NCBI RefSeq assembly: GCF_000379125.1
Contig: NZ_KB900626.1
Coordinates: forward strand, 963,748-1,027,747
Length of the DNA stretch: 64,000 nt
DNA from: Methylosinus sp. LW4
GTDB taxonomy: Bacteria > Pseudomonadota > Alphaproteobacteria > Rhizobiales > Beijerinckiaceae
Reading direction: 5' to 3'
Shown piece after piece: positions 46,563-55,170 of the stretch. Under the pieces are notes generated by a model, which was not told where the DNA came from, did no database searches, and was given only the letters and a program-made list of their open reading frames with translations. The translations under genes were made by a program, and so were the position numbers. Position 1 is the first letter of the stretch; every line of letters begins with the position of its first letter.

Positions 46563-46931
46563 TCACCAGCCCCAGCCGCCGCCCCAGCCGCCGAAGCTGG
46601 CGCCGACGAGGCCATAGCCGGCGCCGTAGCCGCCATAGCCGGCATAGCCGTATGGGTAGGCGTAGCCATAGGAGTAGGCGGGATAGGCGACCACCGGCGT
46701 CGCCACCACCTCGGGCTGCGACACATAGACGGTCCGGCGCTCGACGATGCGGCGCACATAGCTCGTCCTGTGCTCGCAATTCGGCTGTTCCGATTTCGGC
46801 GGCTCATACTCGGTTTTCTCTTCGCAGATTTGCCGACAGCGCTTCTCCTTGGCGACGGCGGCGTCGACGCCGAGCATGCCGATGACGAGCGCCGCGGCGC
46901 CGACGATCGATAATCTGACGACTGTGCTCAT
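46563..46931 (-). CDS. Exported Tyr/Gly-rich repeat protein
   Basis: A 122-residue protein with a Sec signal peptide (AALVIGMLGVDAAVA, cleavage at residue ~28), a middle with three cysteines (CRQICEEKTEY, NCEHRTSYVRR), and a C-terminal Tyr/Gly-rich part (YGYAYPYGYAGYGGYGAGYG ending GGWGGGWGW). AAGGAG lies upstream of the ATG at 46931. Such low-complexity tails are typical of small surface or periplasmic proteins of unknown role. Confidence 0.75.
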   Translation of the reverse strand: MSTVVRLSIVGAAALVIGMLGVDAAVAKEKRCRQICEEKTEYEPPKSEQPNCEHRTSYVRRIVERRTVYVSQPEVVATPVVAYPAYSYGYAYPYGYAGYGGYGAGYGLVGASFGGWGGGWGW

Positions 46932-47198
46932 GATGCGGTTCTCCTTCGTCTGCGCTTGGAACGAATATGCGCGAACGCGGTTGAACCTATGTCGCCGATC
47001 CGCAGCGGCGAGTGCGTTTCTTCGTTGCGACGCTTTTTGATGAAAATCAAATTCGTCGCGTTTTGTCTGAGATTTTCGTGATTGCGGTCGATTGACGCTG
47101 CGGCCCCGCGCGCGCTCGTCGCGCAGAGTCGCGAAGCCTAATCTCTCATGCAAGCCTGGCGTCTCGAATTATCGCACAGGCGACTGGAGGAGTCGGCA

Positions 47199-47342
47199 AT
47201 GTCCACTTATGGAGCCAATGATCCGATCGTTTTCGCTTTGCTCGCCGAAGCCGTGGTGATCGCCGTCGTCGCCGTGTCGATCGTCGGCTACCTGCTTTTC
47301 AAAGCGAGCGCGCGCGCCTTGAGCAAGCCGCACGCGCATTGA
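47199..47342 (+). CDS. Small single-helix membrane protein (47 aa)
   Basis: A 47-residue frame, MSTYGANDPIVFALLAEAVV..., with one hydrophobic helix (about 10-35) and a basic C-terminus. GGAGGA upstream of the ATG supports translation. Similar in size to the small proteins at 37724 and 51529. Family unknown. Confidence 0.6.
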   Translation: MSTYGANDPIVFALLAEAVVIAVVAVSIVGYLLFKASARALSKPHAH

Positions 47343-47362
47343 AGAGTCGAATGCGAGCCGAG

Positions 47363-47388
47363 CCGACCCCGTCTTTCGACGGGATCGG
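47363..47388. terminator. Hairpin between convergent genes (weak terminator)
   Basis: CCGACCCCGTC (47363-47373) pairs with GACGGGATCGG (47378-47388) with one mismatch and a 4-nt loop. It lies between the rightward 47-aa gene and the leftward beta-barrel gene. No T-run, so any termination would be inefficient. Confidence 0.4.
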
Positions 47389-47400
47389 CGCTGTCATGGA

Positions 47401-48084
47401 CTAGAAGTGATAATTGAGGCCACCGCGGATCGTCGACGTATCGATATTCGTCTGCAGCGAATTGGCCGAGAAATCGAAATAGCGATCGCCGCCGATAGAG
47501 GTGAAGAGATATTCCGCCTTGGCCGAGAGATTGGGCGCGAGGCCGAATTCGATGCCCGCGCCGAGCGCCCAGCCGGCGGTGAATTTCGACTGCTGGCCGT
47601 AGAAGCCCTGGAAGGCGTTGTTCACGCTCGCCGTCGTGTTGCTGCCGGCGAAGCCGCCGGTGACGAACAGCAGAGCGCGATCGATGGTGACGCCGGCGCG
47701 CGCGCGAATGGTGAGCGTGTTGTCGACGGAGCCATTGCCGGAGACGCCGGCGAAAGGCGAGCGTCCGTCCTTCGAGCTGTTGAAGTCGAAGTCGCCTTCG
47801 ACGCCGACGAGGAAGTTGGGCGCGAAGGTGAGATTATAGCCGGCCGTGCCGCCGACGACCCACCCATTGGGATTGCCGAGCAGATTGCTGCTGCCGTTCT
47901 GGAACGAGCCCAGCGCATAGCCGCCGTTGATGCCGATATAGAAGCCCTGCCAGGTGAAGGCGGGCGGCGGGCTGTAATAATCGGTGGCGGGGGCGGAGCG
48001 CCGCGGCAGATCGGCGGCGAGGGCGGAGGCGCCGGCGCAGAGCAGAGCGGGCGCCAGCAGCGCAGGAAGCAGCATAGGTCTCAT
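47401..48084 (-). CDS. Outer membrane beta-barrel protein (Omp31/opacity-like)
   Basis: A 227-residue protein with a signal peptide (ALLCAGASALAAD, cleavage at residue ~24) and an eight-stranded barrel of the Rhizobiales Omp25/Omp31 style: WQGFYIGINGGYALGSF, GVEGDFDF, RARAGVTIDRALLF, GWALGAGIEFGLAPNLSAKAEYLF and a C-terminal GGLNYHF ending in Phe. Usually abundant structural or host-interaction proteins. The ATG at 48084 follows the promoter-bearing gap. Confidence 0.9.
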   Translation of the reverse strand: MRPMLLPALLAPALLCAGASALAADLPRRSAPATDYYSPPPAFTWQGFYIGINGGYALGSFQNGSSNLLGNPNGWVVGGTAGYNLTFAPNFLVGVEGDFDFNSSKDGRSPFAGVSGNGSVDNTLTIRARAGVTIDRALLFVTGGFAGSNTTASVNNAFQGFYGQQSKFTAGWALGAGIEFGLAPNLSAKAEYLFTSIGGDRYFDFSANSLQTNIDTSTIRGGLNYHF

Positions 48085-48475
48085 CGAACTCGACTCCACA
48101 TTCGCGCGCCTTAAGGGCCTTCGGCTCGCGGTCACAAAACTCGGCGCAGGCGAGGGGCAAGGCCCAGCCAGAGCTCAGTCGAATTAAAATCGTTCACGTT
48201 AACGGAACCTTTCCGCGCCCGAGCCCGCGCTGCGGGCGAAGCAAAACCACGATGCGCTGGAATGTATTGATTGTGTCGAAACCATGTTATATTTAGCATT
48301 AACCGAGCCATTCTGGCCATTATCCATTTTGAATTGGATCATCACGTCGCATAGAGGCGTTCAGATTGCCTAATAATCGGTAAATTCAGCCGCGGTTACG
48401 TCTCGAGGGGCGCATTGACCGCGCCGGCGCGGCGTGAGAATTGCCTTTCACGGCGGCATGATGGGGATTCGGGCG
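48085..48475. other. Divergent intergenic region upstream of the beta-barrel gene
   Basis: A ~390-bp region. The middle section (about 48185-48390) is clearly AT-richer than the surroundings and contains stretches such as TTATATTTAGCATTAACC; it probably bears the promoters of the leftward barrel gene and rightward reductase. No further gene is supported. Confidence 0.4.
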
Positions 48476-49249
48476 ATGAGCGCTGGCGGCGCAGGCGGTT
48501 CGGGGCCGGTTCTGGTGACGGGCGCGGCGCGGCGCATCGGCTTGGCGATCGCCGCTCGGCTGGCGCATTGCGGGCGCCCTGTGGTGCTGCACGCCTCGCA
48601 TCGCTCCATAGAGGAGGCGGAGCTCGCCGCAGAGGCGATCCGCGCCAAGGGCGGCCGTGCGGCGGTGGTCGGCGCCGATCTCTCCGACGCGCGCGAGACC
48701 GAGGCGCTGATGGGGCTCGCCGCGCGCGCTTTCGGTCCGGTGACGCTGCTCGTCAACAACGCCTCGGTGTTCGAGCTCGACGCTGCGCAGGATTTCTCGG
48801 TCGAGGTGTTCGATCGGCAATTCGCGGTCGATCTGCGCGCGCCGCTGCTGCTGGCGCGCGACATGGCCGCGCAATTGCCGCAGGAGGCGGAAGGCGCGAT
48901 CGTCAACATCGTCGATCAGCGCGTGTTTCGCCTGACGCCGCGCTACTTCACCTATACGTTGGCGAAGTCCGCGCTTTGGACGGCGACGCGCACAATGGCG
49001 CAGGCTTTCGCGCCGCGCATTCGCGTCAACGCCGTGGGGCCGGGGCCGGTGTTTCCCAACGCCGTCCATGGTCAGAAGGGCTTCGAGACGGAAGCGCGCG
49101 GCGTGCCGTTGCGCCGGCCGGCGGATGTATCCGGCGTCGTCGACGCGGTGGTGTTCCTCGCCGAGGCGCGCAGCGTCACTGGGCAGATGATCGCCGTGGA
49201 CGGCGGCCAGCATCTCGCCTGGGAGACGCCGGACGTGCTGCCGGATTAG
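48476..49249 (+). CDS. SDR oxidoreductase, pteridine-reductase-like (FolM-type)
   Basis: A 257-residue short-chain dehydrogenase with the cofactor motif VTGAARRIGLAIAARLA, the NNAS motif, and the active-site region DQRVFRLTPRYFTYTLAKSAL, where Tyr and Lys are spaced YxxxK. The RRIG element and YTLAKSALWTATRTMAQ point to the dihydrofolate/pteridine reductase branch. Several in-frame starts exist (GTG 48434, ATG 48458, 48461, 48476); I use 48476, with GGGG nine bases upstream, which puts the glycine motif at the expected distance from the N-terminus. Confidence 0.82.
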   Translation: MSAGGAGGSGPVLVTGAARRIGLAIAARLAHCGRPVVLHASHRSIEEAELAAEAIRAKGGRAAVVGADLSDARETEALMGLAARAFGPVTLLVNNASVFELDAAQDFSVEVFDRQFAVDLRAPLLLARDMAAQLPQEAEGAIVNIVDQRVFRLTPRYFTYTLAKSALWTATRTMAQAFAPRIRVNAVGPGPVFPNAVHGQKGFETEARGVPLRRPADVSGVVDAVVFLAEARSVTGQMIAVDGGQHLAWETPDVLPD

Positions 49250-49314
49250 CGCGTCGCCGGGCAATCGGCGTCGGCGGGCATGACAAATCCGCGCGGATAA
49301 GGGAAAAGGCGCGA

Positions 49315-51417
49315 ATGCGTCCCTCGATCCTCGATCCGCTGTTCGGCCGCGCCGCCGCCCTTCCGGGCATAGGCCCAAAGACGGCCAAGCATTTCGACCG
49401 GCTGCTCGCCCGGCCGGGCAAGGAGACGCGTCTCATCGACGTGCTGTTTCATCTGCCGATCAATCTCGTCGACCGCAGCCTGCGCCCCGCCATCGCCGAG
49501 GCGCCGACAGATCGCGTCGTCGTGCTGAAGGTGCGCGTCACCGAGCATCGCAAGCCGCAGGGGCGCTACGCCAAGGCGCCGTTCAAAGTCCATGTCGAGG
49601 ACGACACTGGCGACGCCGAGCTGGTCTTCTTCCTCTCCAACGCCGATTGGATCGAGCGCAGCCTTCCCATAGGCGCGACGCGCTGGGTTTCCGGCAAGAT
49701 CGAGCTCTATGACGGGCGCCGGCAGATCGTGCATCCCGATCGCGTGCTGGACGAGGCGGGCCTCGCCAAGCTGCCGCCGGCGGAGGCGGTGCACGGCCTC
49801 ACGGAAGGGCTGCAAGAGCGCTTCGTGCAGCGCGCCGTCGCCGGAGCGCTGGAGCGCTTGCCCAAGCTGCCGGAGTGGCAGGACGCTTCGGTGCTTGCCG
49901 CCAATGGCCTTCCCGATTTCGCGAGCGCGCTCGCCGCCGCGCAGAATCCGAAATCGCCGGCCGACATAGAGCCGGCCAGCAAGGCGCGTCAGCGCCTCGC
50001 GCTGGACGAGCTGCTGTCGCAGCAATTGGCGCTGCGTCTCATCCGCTCGAAGATGCGGCGCGAGCCGGGCCGCGAGAACGCCGGCGACGGACGCATCACG
50101 CGCATCATAGAAGCCGCGCTACCCTATGCGCTCACCGGCGCGCAGCAGCGCGCGCTCGTCGAGATACGCGAGGATTTGGCGTCTTCGCGACGCATGTTGC
50201 GGCTGCTGCAGGGCGATGTCGGCGCCGGCAAGACCATTGTCGCGCTGCTGGCGATGGCGAGCGTCGTCGAATGCGGCAGACAAGCCGCGCTGATGGCGCC
50301 GACGGAAATTCTCGCGCGCCAGCATTATGAGCGCCTGCTGCCGCTCGCCGAAGCGGCGGGCCTGCGCCTCTGCCTGCTCACGGGAAGAGCCAAGCCCTCC
50401 GAGCGCGCGCGTCTCTATGAGACCATTGCGGCCGGAAATGTCGATATCGTCATCGGCACGCACGCTCTGGTGCAGAGCGAGCTCGCCTTCGCCGATCTCG
50501 GCCTCGCGGTCGTCGATGAGCAGCATCGTTTCGGCGTGCAGCAGCGTCTCGCGCTCGGCGCCAAGGGCGAAAGCGTCGATGTTCTGGTAATGACGGCGAC
50601 GCCGATTCCGCGCTCGCTGGCGCTCACCTATTTCGGCGATATGGACAGCTCCATTCTCGACGAGAAGCCGCCCGGCCGCTCGCCCATCGAGACGCGCGCG
50701 CTGCCGGTGTCGCGCATCGGCGATGTGGTGGAGGGCGTGAGCCGCGCTCTCGCTTCGGGCGCACGCGTCTATTGGGTGTGCCCGCTGGTGGAGGAGAATG
50801 AAGACCTCGATCTCGCCGCCGCGCAGGATCGTCACGAGGATCTGACGCGCATTTTCGGCGAGATCGTCGGCCTCGTTCACGGCCGTATGAAAGCGCCCGA
50901 GCGCGACGCCGCAATGGAGGCGTTCAAGCAGGGCGAAACGCGCATACTCGTCGCCACCACTGTCATAGAGGTCGGCGTCGATGTGCCGGAGGCGACGGTC
51001 ATGGTGATCGAGCACGCCGAACGCTTCGGCCTCGCGCAATTGCATCAGCTGCGCGGGCGCGTCGGGCGCGGCTCCGGCAAATCCTCCTGCCTTCTGCTCT
51101 ACAAAGGCCCGCTCGGCGAGACGGCCAAGGCGCGGCTCGTCATGCTGCGCCAGACCGAGGACGGCTTCCGCATAGCGGAGGAGGATTTGCGCCTGCGCGG
51201 GGAAGGAGAAATTCTCGGCGCGCGGCAATCCGGCCTGCCGGGCTTCCGCCTGGCCGATCTCTCGGCCCATGCTCGGCTGCTGGCCATAGCGCGCGACGAT
51301 GTCGAGCTGACCCTGCGCCGCGACCCGGACCTCTCCGGCCCGCGGGGCGAGGCGCTGAGGGTTCTGCTCTATCTCTTCGAGCGCGACGAGGCGGTGAAGC
51401 TGCTGCGGGCGGGATGA
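49315..51417 (+). CDS. recG: ATP-dependent DNA helicase RecG
   Basis: A 700-residue branch-migration helicase that rescues stalled forks and processes recombination intermediates. The N-terminal wedge/OB domain (about 1-250) contains LPGIGPKTAKHFDRLL; the helicase core has Walker A GDVGAGKTIV, DEQHRFGVQQR (motif II), TATPIPRSLALT (III), and QLRGRVGRG (VI). A start at ATG 49315 gives the canonical MRPSILDPLFG N-terminus; longer upstream frames translate the reductase. Separated from the previous gene by 65 bp. Confidence 0.96.
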   Translation: MRPSILDPLFGRAAALPGIGPKTAKHFDRLLARPGKETRLIDVLFHLPINLVDRSLRPAIAEAPTDRVVVLKVRVTEHRKPQGRYAKAPFKVHVEDDTGDAELVFFLSNADWIERSLPIGATRWVSGKIELYDGRRQIVHPDRVLDEAGLAKLPPAEAVHGLTEGLQERFVQRAVAGALERLPKLPEWQDASVLAANGLPDFASALAAAQNPKSPADIEPASKARQRLALDELLSQQLALRLIRSKMRREPGRENAGDGRITRIIEAALPYALTGAQQRALVEIREDLASSRRMLRLLQGDVGAGKTIVALLAMASVVECGRQAALMAPTEILARQHYERLLPLAEAAGLRLCLLTGRAKPSERARLYETIAAGNVDIVIGTHALVQSELAFADLGLAVVDEQHRFGVQQRLALGAKGESVDVLVMTATPIPRSLALTYFGDMDSSILDEKPPGRSPIETRALPVSRIGDVVEGVSRALASGARVYWVCPLVEENEDLDLAAAQDRHEDLTRIFGEIVGLVHGRMKAPERDAAMEAFKQGETRILVATTVIEVGVDVPEATVMVIEHAERFGLAQLHQLRGRVGRGSGKSSCLLLYKGPLGETAKARLVMLRQTEDGFRIAEEDLRLRGEGEILGARQSGLPGFRLADLSAHARLLAIARDDVELTLRRDPDLSGPRGEALRVLLYLFERDEAVKLLRAG

Positions 51418-51487
51418 TCGCCGGGGCCTTTATCGCGCGCGCCATTGCGCGTAAATTCCAGACCCGAGCCGCGGCGCGGCGAAAATG

Positions 51488-51514
51488 AAAAAAAAGCGGG
51501 CGGCGAGCGCCCGC
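51488..51514 (-). terminator. Minus-strand Rho-independent terminator
   Basis: GCGGGCG (51496-51502) and CGCCCGC (51508-51514) form a 7-bp GC stem with a 5-nt loop; eight A residues (51488-51495) on the plus strand read as U8 on the minus strand. It would end leftward transcripts, for example from the GST gene at 51841-52548. On the plus strand it lies just before the small gene at 51529. Confidence 0.7.
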
Positions 51515-51528
51515 AAAGGGAGAGCGAA

Positions 51529-51663
51529 TTGTCCTATCTGCACACGATCTGGAGCCAATTGTCGTGGAGCGACAAATGGGTCCTCGGCATAAACGTCTTT
51601 CTCGCCGTCGTTTTCTTCGCCTCCTGGCGGAACAAGAAGCGCCGCCAGAAGCAGGGGGAGTGA
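51529..51663 (+). CDS. Small single-helix membrane protein (44 aa)
   Basis: A 44-residue frame, MSYLHTIWSQLSWSDKWVLG..., with a helix at about 18-34 and a strongly basic tail (WRNKKRRQKQ). The TTG start follows GGGAG at 51518-51522 with 6-bp spacing. Alternative ATGs upstream are out of frame. Similar in type to the frames at 37724 and 47199. Confidence 0.55.
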   Translation: MSYLHTIWSQLSWSDKWVLGINVFLAVVFFASWRNKKRRQKQGE

Positions 51664-51701
51664 TACGACTTCCGTTCGATCCATTCGGATTCAACATCCA
51701 T

Positions 51702-51815
51702 CCCTCGCCCTGAGGAGCCCGCGAAGCGGGCGTCTCGAAGGGCGGCCGCTGCGTGGCGCTGGATCGTCCTTCGAGGCTTTTTGCGCGCCGCAAAAAGCGC
51801 CTCAGGACGAGGGGG
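51702..51815. repeat. Rhizobiales-type palindromic intergenic repeat (~114 bp)
   Basis: Outer arms CCCTCGCCCTGAGG (51702-51715) and CCTCAGGACGAGGG (from 51800) are reverse complements with one mismatch. Inside are two hairpins: GCCCGC-GAA-GCGGGC (about 51717-51731) and GCTTTTTGCG-CGC-CGCAAAAAGC (about 51776-51798). Elements of this style (CCCTCATCCTGAGGAGC... CGAAGGATGAGGG) are spread through Rhizobiales genomes. It lies between the small gene and the GST gene. Confidence 0.8.
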
Positions 51816-51840
51816 GATTGTATTCGCCGCGCCGAAACGC

Positions 51841-52548
51841 TCAGCCGGCGCCGCGCAGGCTCGCGGCCGTCTGGCCGAAGAGGATTTTGCGCTCCTCTTC
51901 CGTGAAGCCGTCGCGCGGGCGGGAGAGGATCTCGCCTTTCGCATAGGCGCGCTCGACCGCCGGCCGCGCGCGCATCGTCTCGAGCCAGCGCCGCACATTG
52001 GGAAAATCGTCGAGATTTTGTCCCTGCCGCTCATAAGGAACGATCCAGGGATAGGCGGCCATATCGGCGATGGAATAGTCATCGGCGATGTAGTCTCGCC
52101 CCGCGAGGCGCTTGTCCAGCACGCCATAGAGGCGATTGGTCTCGTTCACATAGCGATCGATCGCGTAAGGAATCTTCTCCGGCGCATAATTGCGGAAATG
52201 ATGGTTCTGGCCGGCCATGGGGCCGAGCCCGCCGACCTGCCAGAACAGCCATTCGAGAGCGCGCGCGCGGCCGCGCAGATCGCTCGGCAGAAAGCGCCCC
52301 GTCTTCTCGGCGAGATAGACGAGGATCGCGCCGGATTCGAACAGCGAGACGGCCGCGCCGCCGTCCGCCGGCGCATGGTCGACGATGGCCGGCATGCGAT
52401 TATTCGGCGAGATGGCGAGAAAGGCCGGAGCAAATTGCTCGCCTTTCGAAATGTCGACGGGGACGATTTTATAGGCGAGCCCCGCCTCCTCGAGAAAGAT
52501 CGTTATCTTGTGGCCATTGGGCGTGGGCCAAAAATGGAGGTCGATCAT
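51841..52548 (-). CDS. Glutathione S-transferase (YfcG/YghU-like)
   Basis: A 235-residue cytosolic GST with the N-terminal thioredoxin-like domain (IDLHFWPTPNGHKITIFLEE; the Asn-Gly pair sits where the active residue is expected; SPNNRMPAIVDH cis-Pro), and an alpha-helical C-terminal domain with DDYSIADMAAYPWI. YfcG/YghU proteins act as glutathione-disulfide oxidoreductases. Convergent with the small gene and adjacent to the histidine kinase gene (36 bp) but divided from it. Confidence 0.9.
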   Translation of the reverse strand: MIDLHFWPTPNGHKITIFLEEAGLAYKIVPVDISKGEQFAPAFLAISPNNRMPAIVDHAPADGGAAVSLFESGAILVYLAEKTGRFLPSDLRGRARALEWLFWQVGGLGPMAGQNHHFRNYAPEKIPYAIDRYVNETNRLYGVLDKRLAGRDYIADDYSIADMAAYPWIVPYERQGQNLDDFPNVRRWLETMRARPAVERAYAKGEILSRPRDGFTEEERKILFGQTAASLRGAG

Positions 52549-52584
52549 ATGAGGTCTCCGTGTCGCGCGAGGGCGCGCTGCTCG

Positions 52585-53709
52585 CTATTCGCTTTTCCCA
52601 TTATTCGTTCTTCCCGCCGGAATCGTGACAAAGAAAGTCGATCCTTGTCCCGGCTGCGATGTCACGGACAGCCGCCAGCCATGACGATCGGCGATGGATT
52701 TGCAGATCGCGAGTCCTATACCGGTGCCGGGATATTTGCCTTTCGGATGCAGCCGCTTGAACGGCTCGAAGACGAGCTGCGCATATTTGCTTTCGAAGCC
52801 GATGCCATTGTCGGCGAAAGCCACGACGATTTCGCGCTCGTTCTGCGTCGCTTGGATGACGATCTCCGGCGCGTGATCGGGCTTGCGATATTTGAGCGCG
52901 TTGGAGACGATATTATGCGTCAGCCGCGCGAATTGCGAGCGGTCGGCGCGAAAAGCGACATGCGGCGCGTCTATGCGCAGGCGGGCGCCGCTCTCCGCGA
53001 TCGCCTCGGAGAGATCGTCGATGGCGAGGTCCAGCTCGTCGCGCAGATCGAGGTCCTGCACATTCTGCGCATCATTGATCGCGCGCGAATAGGTGAGGAG
53101 ATCGTCGACCAGCTCGCGCGCGCGCAGCGCCGAGGAGCGCATCACGCTATTGGCGTAGCTCATGTCGTTCTCATTGGCGCTGGAGATCGCCTGCTCGAGA
53201 ATATCCGCGAATGCGGCGATCTTGCGCAGCGGCTCCTGCAGATCATGCGAGGCGACATAGGCGAATTGCGCCAGACGCTCATTGGCGCGCTCCAGCTCCG
53301 CCGCGCGCTGCGACAGCGCGTTCTCCGCCTCGCGCCGCGCGGTGATGTCGAGCACGGTCGCCAGCACGACCGCGCCGCTCTCGCTCTCGATCGGCGTCAG
53401 GCCGATCTCGACCGGAAACTCGCTGCCGTCGCGCCGCGTCGCCTTCAAATCGCGGCCGGCGCCCATCGGCCGCTTGCTCGGATGAGCGAGGAAGCTCTGG
53501 CGCAAGGAGGAGTGCGCCGCCCGCATGCGCGCCGGGACGAGAATATCGATGGACTTTCCAACCAGTTCGTCGCTACGATAACCGAACATACGCTCGGTCT
53601 CCGCGTTGACGAATTGAATGAGTCCATCGGCGCTGCTGACGATCATGGCGGCAGGCGCCGACTCTACCGCGAGGCGAAAATGATCGTCGCCTATGCTGTC
53701 GAAGCTCAT
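52585..53709 (-). CDS. PAS-domain sensor histidine kinase (soluble)
   Basis: A 374-residue kinase without membrane helices: an N-terminal PAS domain (about 10-125, IQFVNAETERMFGY and MGAGRDLKATRRDG), a HisKA dimerisation region with the phospho-His in YVASHDLQEPLRKI (residue 155), and a HATPase_c domain with N-box HNIVSNALKY, DNGIGF and GTGIGLAICKS. The HisKA and FEPFKRLH segments resemble bacteriophytochrome kinases. It is divergent from the response regulator at 53820, probably its partner. Confidence 0.93.
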   Translation of the reverse strand: MSFDSIGDDHFRLAVESAPAAMIVSSADGLIQFVNAETERMFGYRSDELVGKSIDILVPARMRAAHSSLRQSFLAHPSKRPMGAGRDLKATRRDGSEFPVEIGLTPIESESGAVVLATVLDITARREAENALSQRAAELERANERLAQFAYVASHDLQEPLRKIAAFADILEQAISSANENDMSYANSVMRSSALRARELVDDLLTYSRAINDAQNVQDLDLRDELDLAIDDLSEAIAESGARLRIDAPHVAFRADRSQFARLTHNIVSNALKYRKPDHAPEIVIQATQNEREIVVAFADNGIGFESKYAQLVFEPFKRLHPKGKYPGTGIGLAICKSIADRHGWRLSVTSQPGQGSTFFVTIPAGRTNNGKSE

Positions 53710-53819
53710 CCTCGCACCCCTCGTCGCGCGCATCTGTCAGCGCTCGTTGCTGCGCGCGGGGCGACCGCATCCTATCTGATAGGAGACAGCGTCTGAGAAA
53801 ACGAGCGCAAGTCGAGAAG

Positions 53820-54293
53820 ATGGGGATTGTGATGTCCGCTGTCGAGACGAAGAATCGGGCCTGCCGCGTATTGATCATCGAGGACGATCAAGACGACGTC
53901 TTCCTGTTCAAGCGCGCCCTCGATTCCGTGCGCTCCTTGCTGGAGCGCGACATAGAATGCGAGCAGGTCGACAATGGGCTGGACGCGATCTTTCTCGTCT
54001 CGCGCGAGGAGATCACCGACAAGCTCCCGGATGTGCTGGTGCTGGACCTCAACATGCCGCGCCTCGACGGCGTGAAGTTCCTGAAGTCGCTGCGCCGCTC
54101 GCTGCTGCTGAAGGAGCTGCCGGTTTTCGTGCTGACGACCTCCACCGCGCCGTCGATCCATGAGGAGGCGATGCGGGCCGGCGCCGACAAGGTGTTCGTC
54201 AAGCCCAATGACGCCGAGGCGCTGCTCGCCATCGCGCTGGAGATCGTGAGCTCGGCGCTGGAGCGGCGCGGCGAGCCGGCGACGCGTCAGTAA
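53820..54293 (+). CDS. Rcp1-like single-domain response regulator
   Basis: A 157-residue receiver domain with the long beta-4/alpha-4 characteristic of phytochrome-associated Rcp1 regulators: VLIIEDDQDDVFLF acidic pair, phospho-acceptor Asp in VLVLDLNMPRLDG (residue 76), FVLTTS and VFVKP Lys. No DNA-binding domain. The divergent kinase gene is 110 bp away, so a two-protein phosphorelay is likely. An alternative start at 53832 removes four residues. Its end overlaps the next gene by 7 bp on opposite strands. Confidence 0.92.
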   Translation: MGIVMSAVETKNRACRVLIIEDDQDDVFLFKRALDSVRSLLERDIECEQVDNGLDAIFLVSREEITDKLPDVLVLDLNMPRLDGVKFLKSLRRSLLLKELPVFVLTTSTAPSIHEEAMRAGADKVFVKPNDAEALLAIALEIVSSALERRGEPATRQ

Positions 54294-54652
54294 TACCAGA
54301 GCCCGTCGTGCAGCCCGCGCGGCGAGGGCGGCGGCGCCTGGCGCGGCGGCGGATTGACGTAATCCCCGTAGTAGCCGCCGCCATATGGCGCTCCATAGCC
54401 GTAGGGCGCCGGGCCGCCGGCGTTCTGGCCGGGGGGAGGGGCGTGTCTCTGCCGCTCGCGCTGACGCCGGCGCTGCTCATAGGCGTGCTTGCGCGCCTCC
54501 CACAGATCGCGTCGCTGCTCGGCGGCCTGCGCGCGCGAAGGCCCCGCGCCGCCCTCGCGCTGGCGGTCCCGCGCGAATGGCTCCGCGCGCGCCGAGGCCG
54601 CGACTGCGACGCCTGCGAAGACGATCGATGCGACGAGCAGGGCTTTCGACAT
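54287..54652 (-). CDS. Small exported basic, Pro/Tyr-rich protein
   Basis: A 121-residue protein with a signal peptide (LLVASIVFAGVAVAASARAE, residues 4-23), then a Glu/Arg-rich helix (EQRRDLWEARKHAYEQRRRQ) and a Pro/Tyr/Gly-rich tail (YGYGAPYGGGYYGDYV). Low-complexity, function unknown. Overlaps the response regulator end by 7 bp in a tail-to-tail arrangement. Confidence 0.7.
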   Translation of the reverse strand: MSKALLVASIVFAGVAVAASARAEPFARDRQREGGAGPSRAQAAEQRRDLWEARKHAYEQRRRQRERQRHAPPPGQNAGGPAPYGYGAPYGGGYYGDYVNPPPRQAPPPSPRGLHDGLWYY

Positions 54653-54866
54653 GGGACGCCTCCGATTGCAAATGAAAGCCTAGTCTAGACCATGGCGCGG
54701 CCGCTGGCCGGCGGCGCGAGCGGATGTGGTTAAGGTCGTCTCTCGCGCTCGCGCGCGCAGCAACACTTTCTTCAGCCTTTGCTGGAAATGTCACAAATCT
54801 CGCCGCTCGAGGCGGCGGGCCGTTTTTCGCGATTGTGATGCGAAAGCTTCTTTGTGGAGCGGCGCC

Positions 54867-55166
54867 ATGATGACGCTTGATCCGACGACGTTCAGCCCCG
54901 GCGACGAGGCCGCAAATCGAATCGCCTATGCCTGTCTGCCGCCGCCCACGACACGCTGGGTGGTGCGTCGCAAGGCCGAAGTGGTGGCGGCGGTGCGCAG
55001 CGGCGTCGTCTCGCTCGACGATGTCTGCCGGCGCTATTCGCTGACGCGGGACGAGTTCGAGGCCTGGGCGAGCTCCATCGACAGCCATGGCGTCGACAGC
55101 TTGCGCACGACGCGGCTGCAATATTATCGCCGCCGCGCCGCGCGTCTCGCCGCCGGCAAGCGCTGA
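54867..55166 (+). CDS. sciP: SciP-like DUF1153 cell-cycle regulator
   Basis: A 99-residue DNA-binding protein with the conserved CLPPPTTRWVVRRKAEVVAA and RYSLTRDEFEAWASSIDSHG segments of DUF1153. In Caulobacter SciP binds CtrA and inhibits CtrA-dependent transcription before replication. The gene is short, standard length, and stands alone after a 214-bp gap. A GGAGC site precedes the ATG. Function in this organism is inferred from family. Confidence 0.88.
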   Translation: MMTLDPTTFSPGDEAANRIAYACLPPPTTRWVVRRKAEVVAAVRSGVVSLDDVCRRYSLTRDEFEAWASSIDSHGVDSLRTTRLQYYRRRAARLAAGKR

Positions 55167-55170
55167 GCCG

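Noticed and set aside
51781..53796. 671-codon plus-strand frame opposite GST and histidine kinase
   Set aside because: Runs antisense through two genes with intact motifs.
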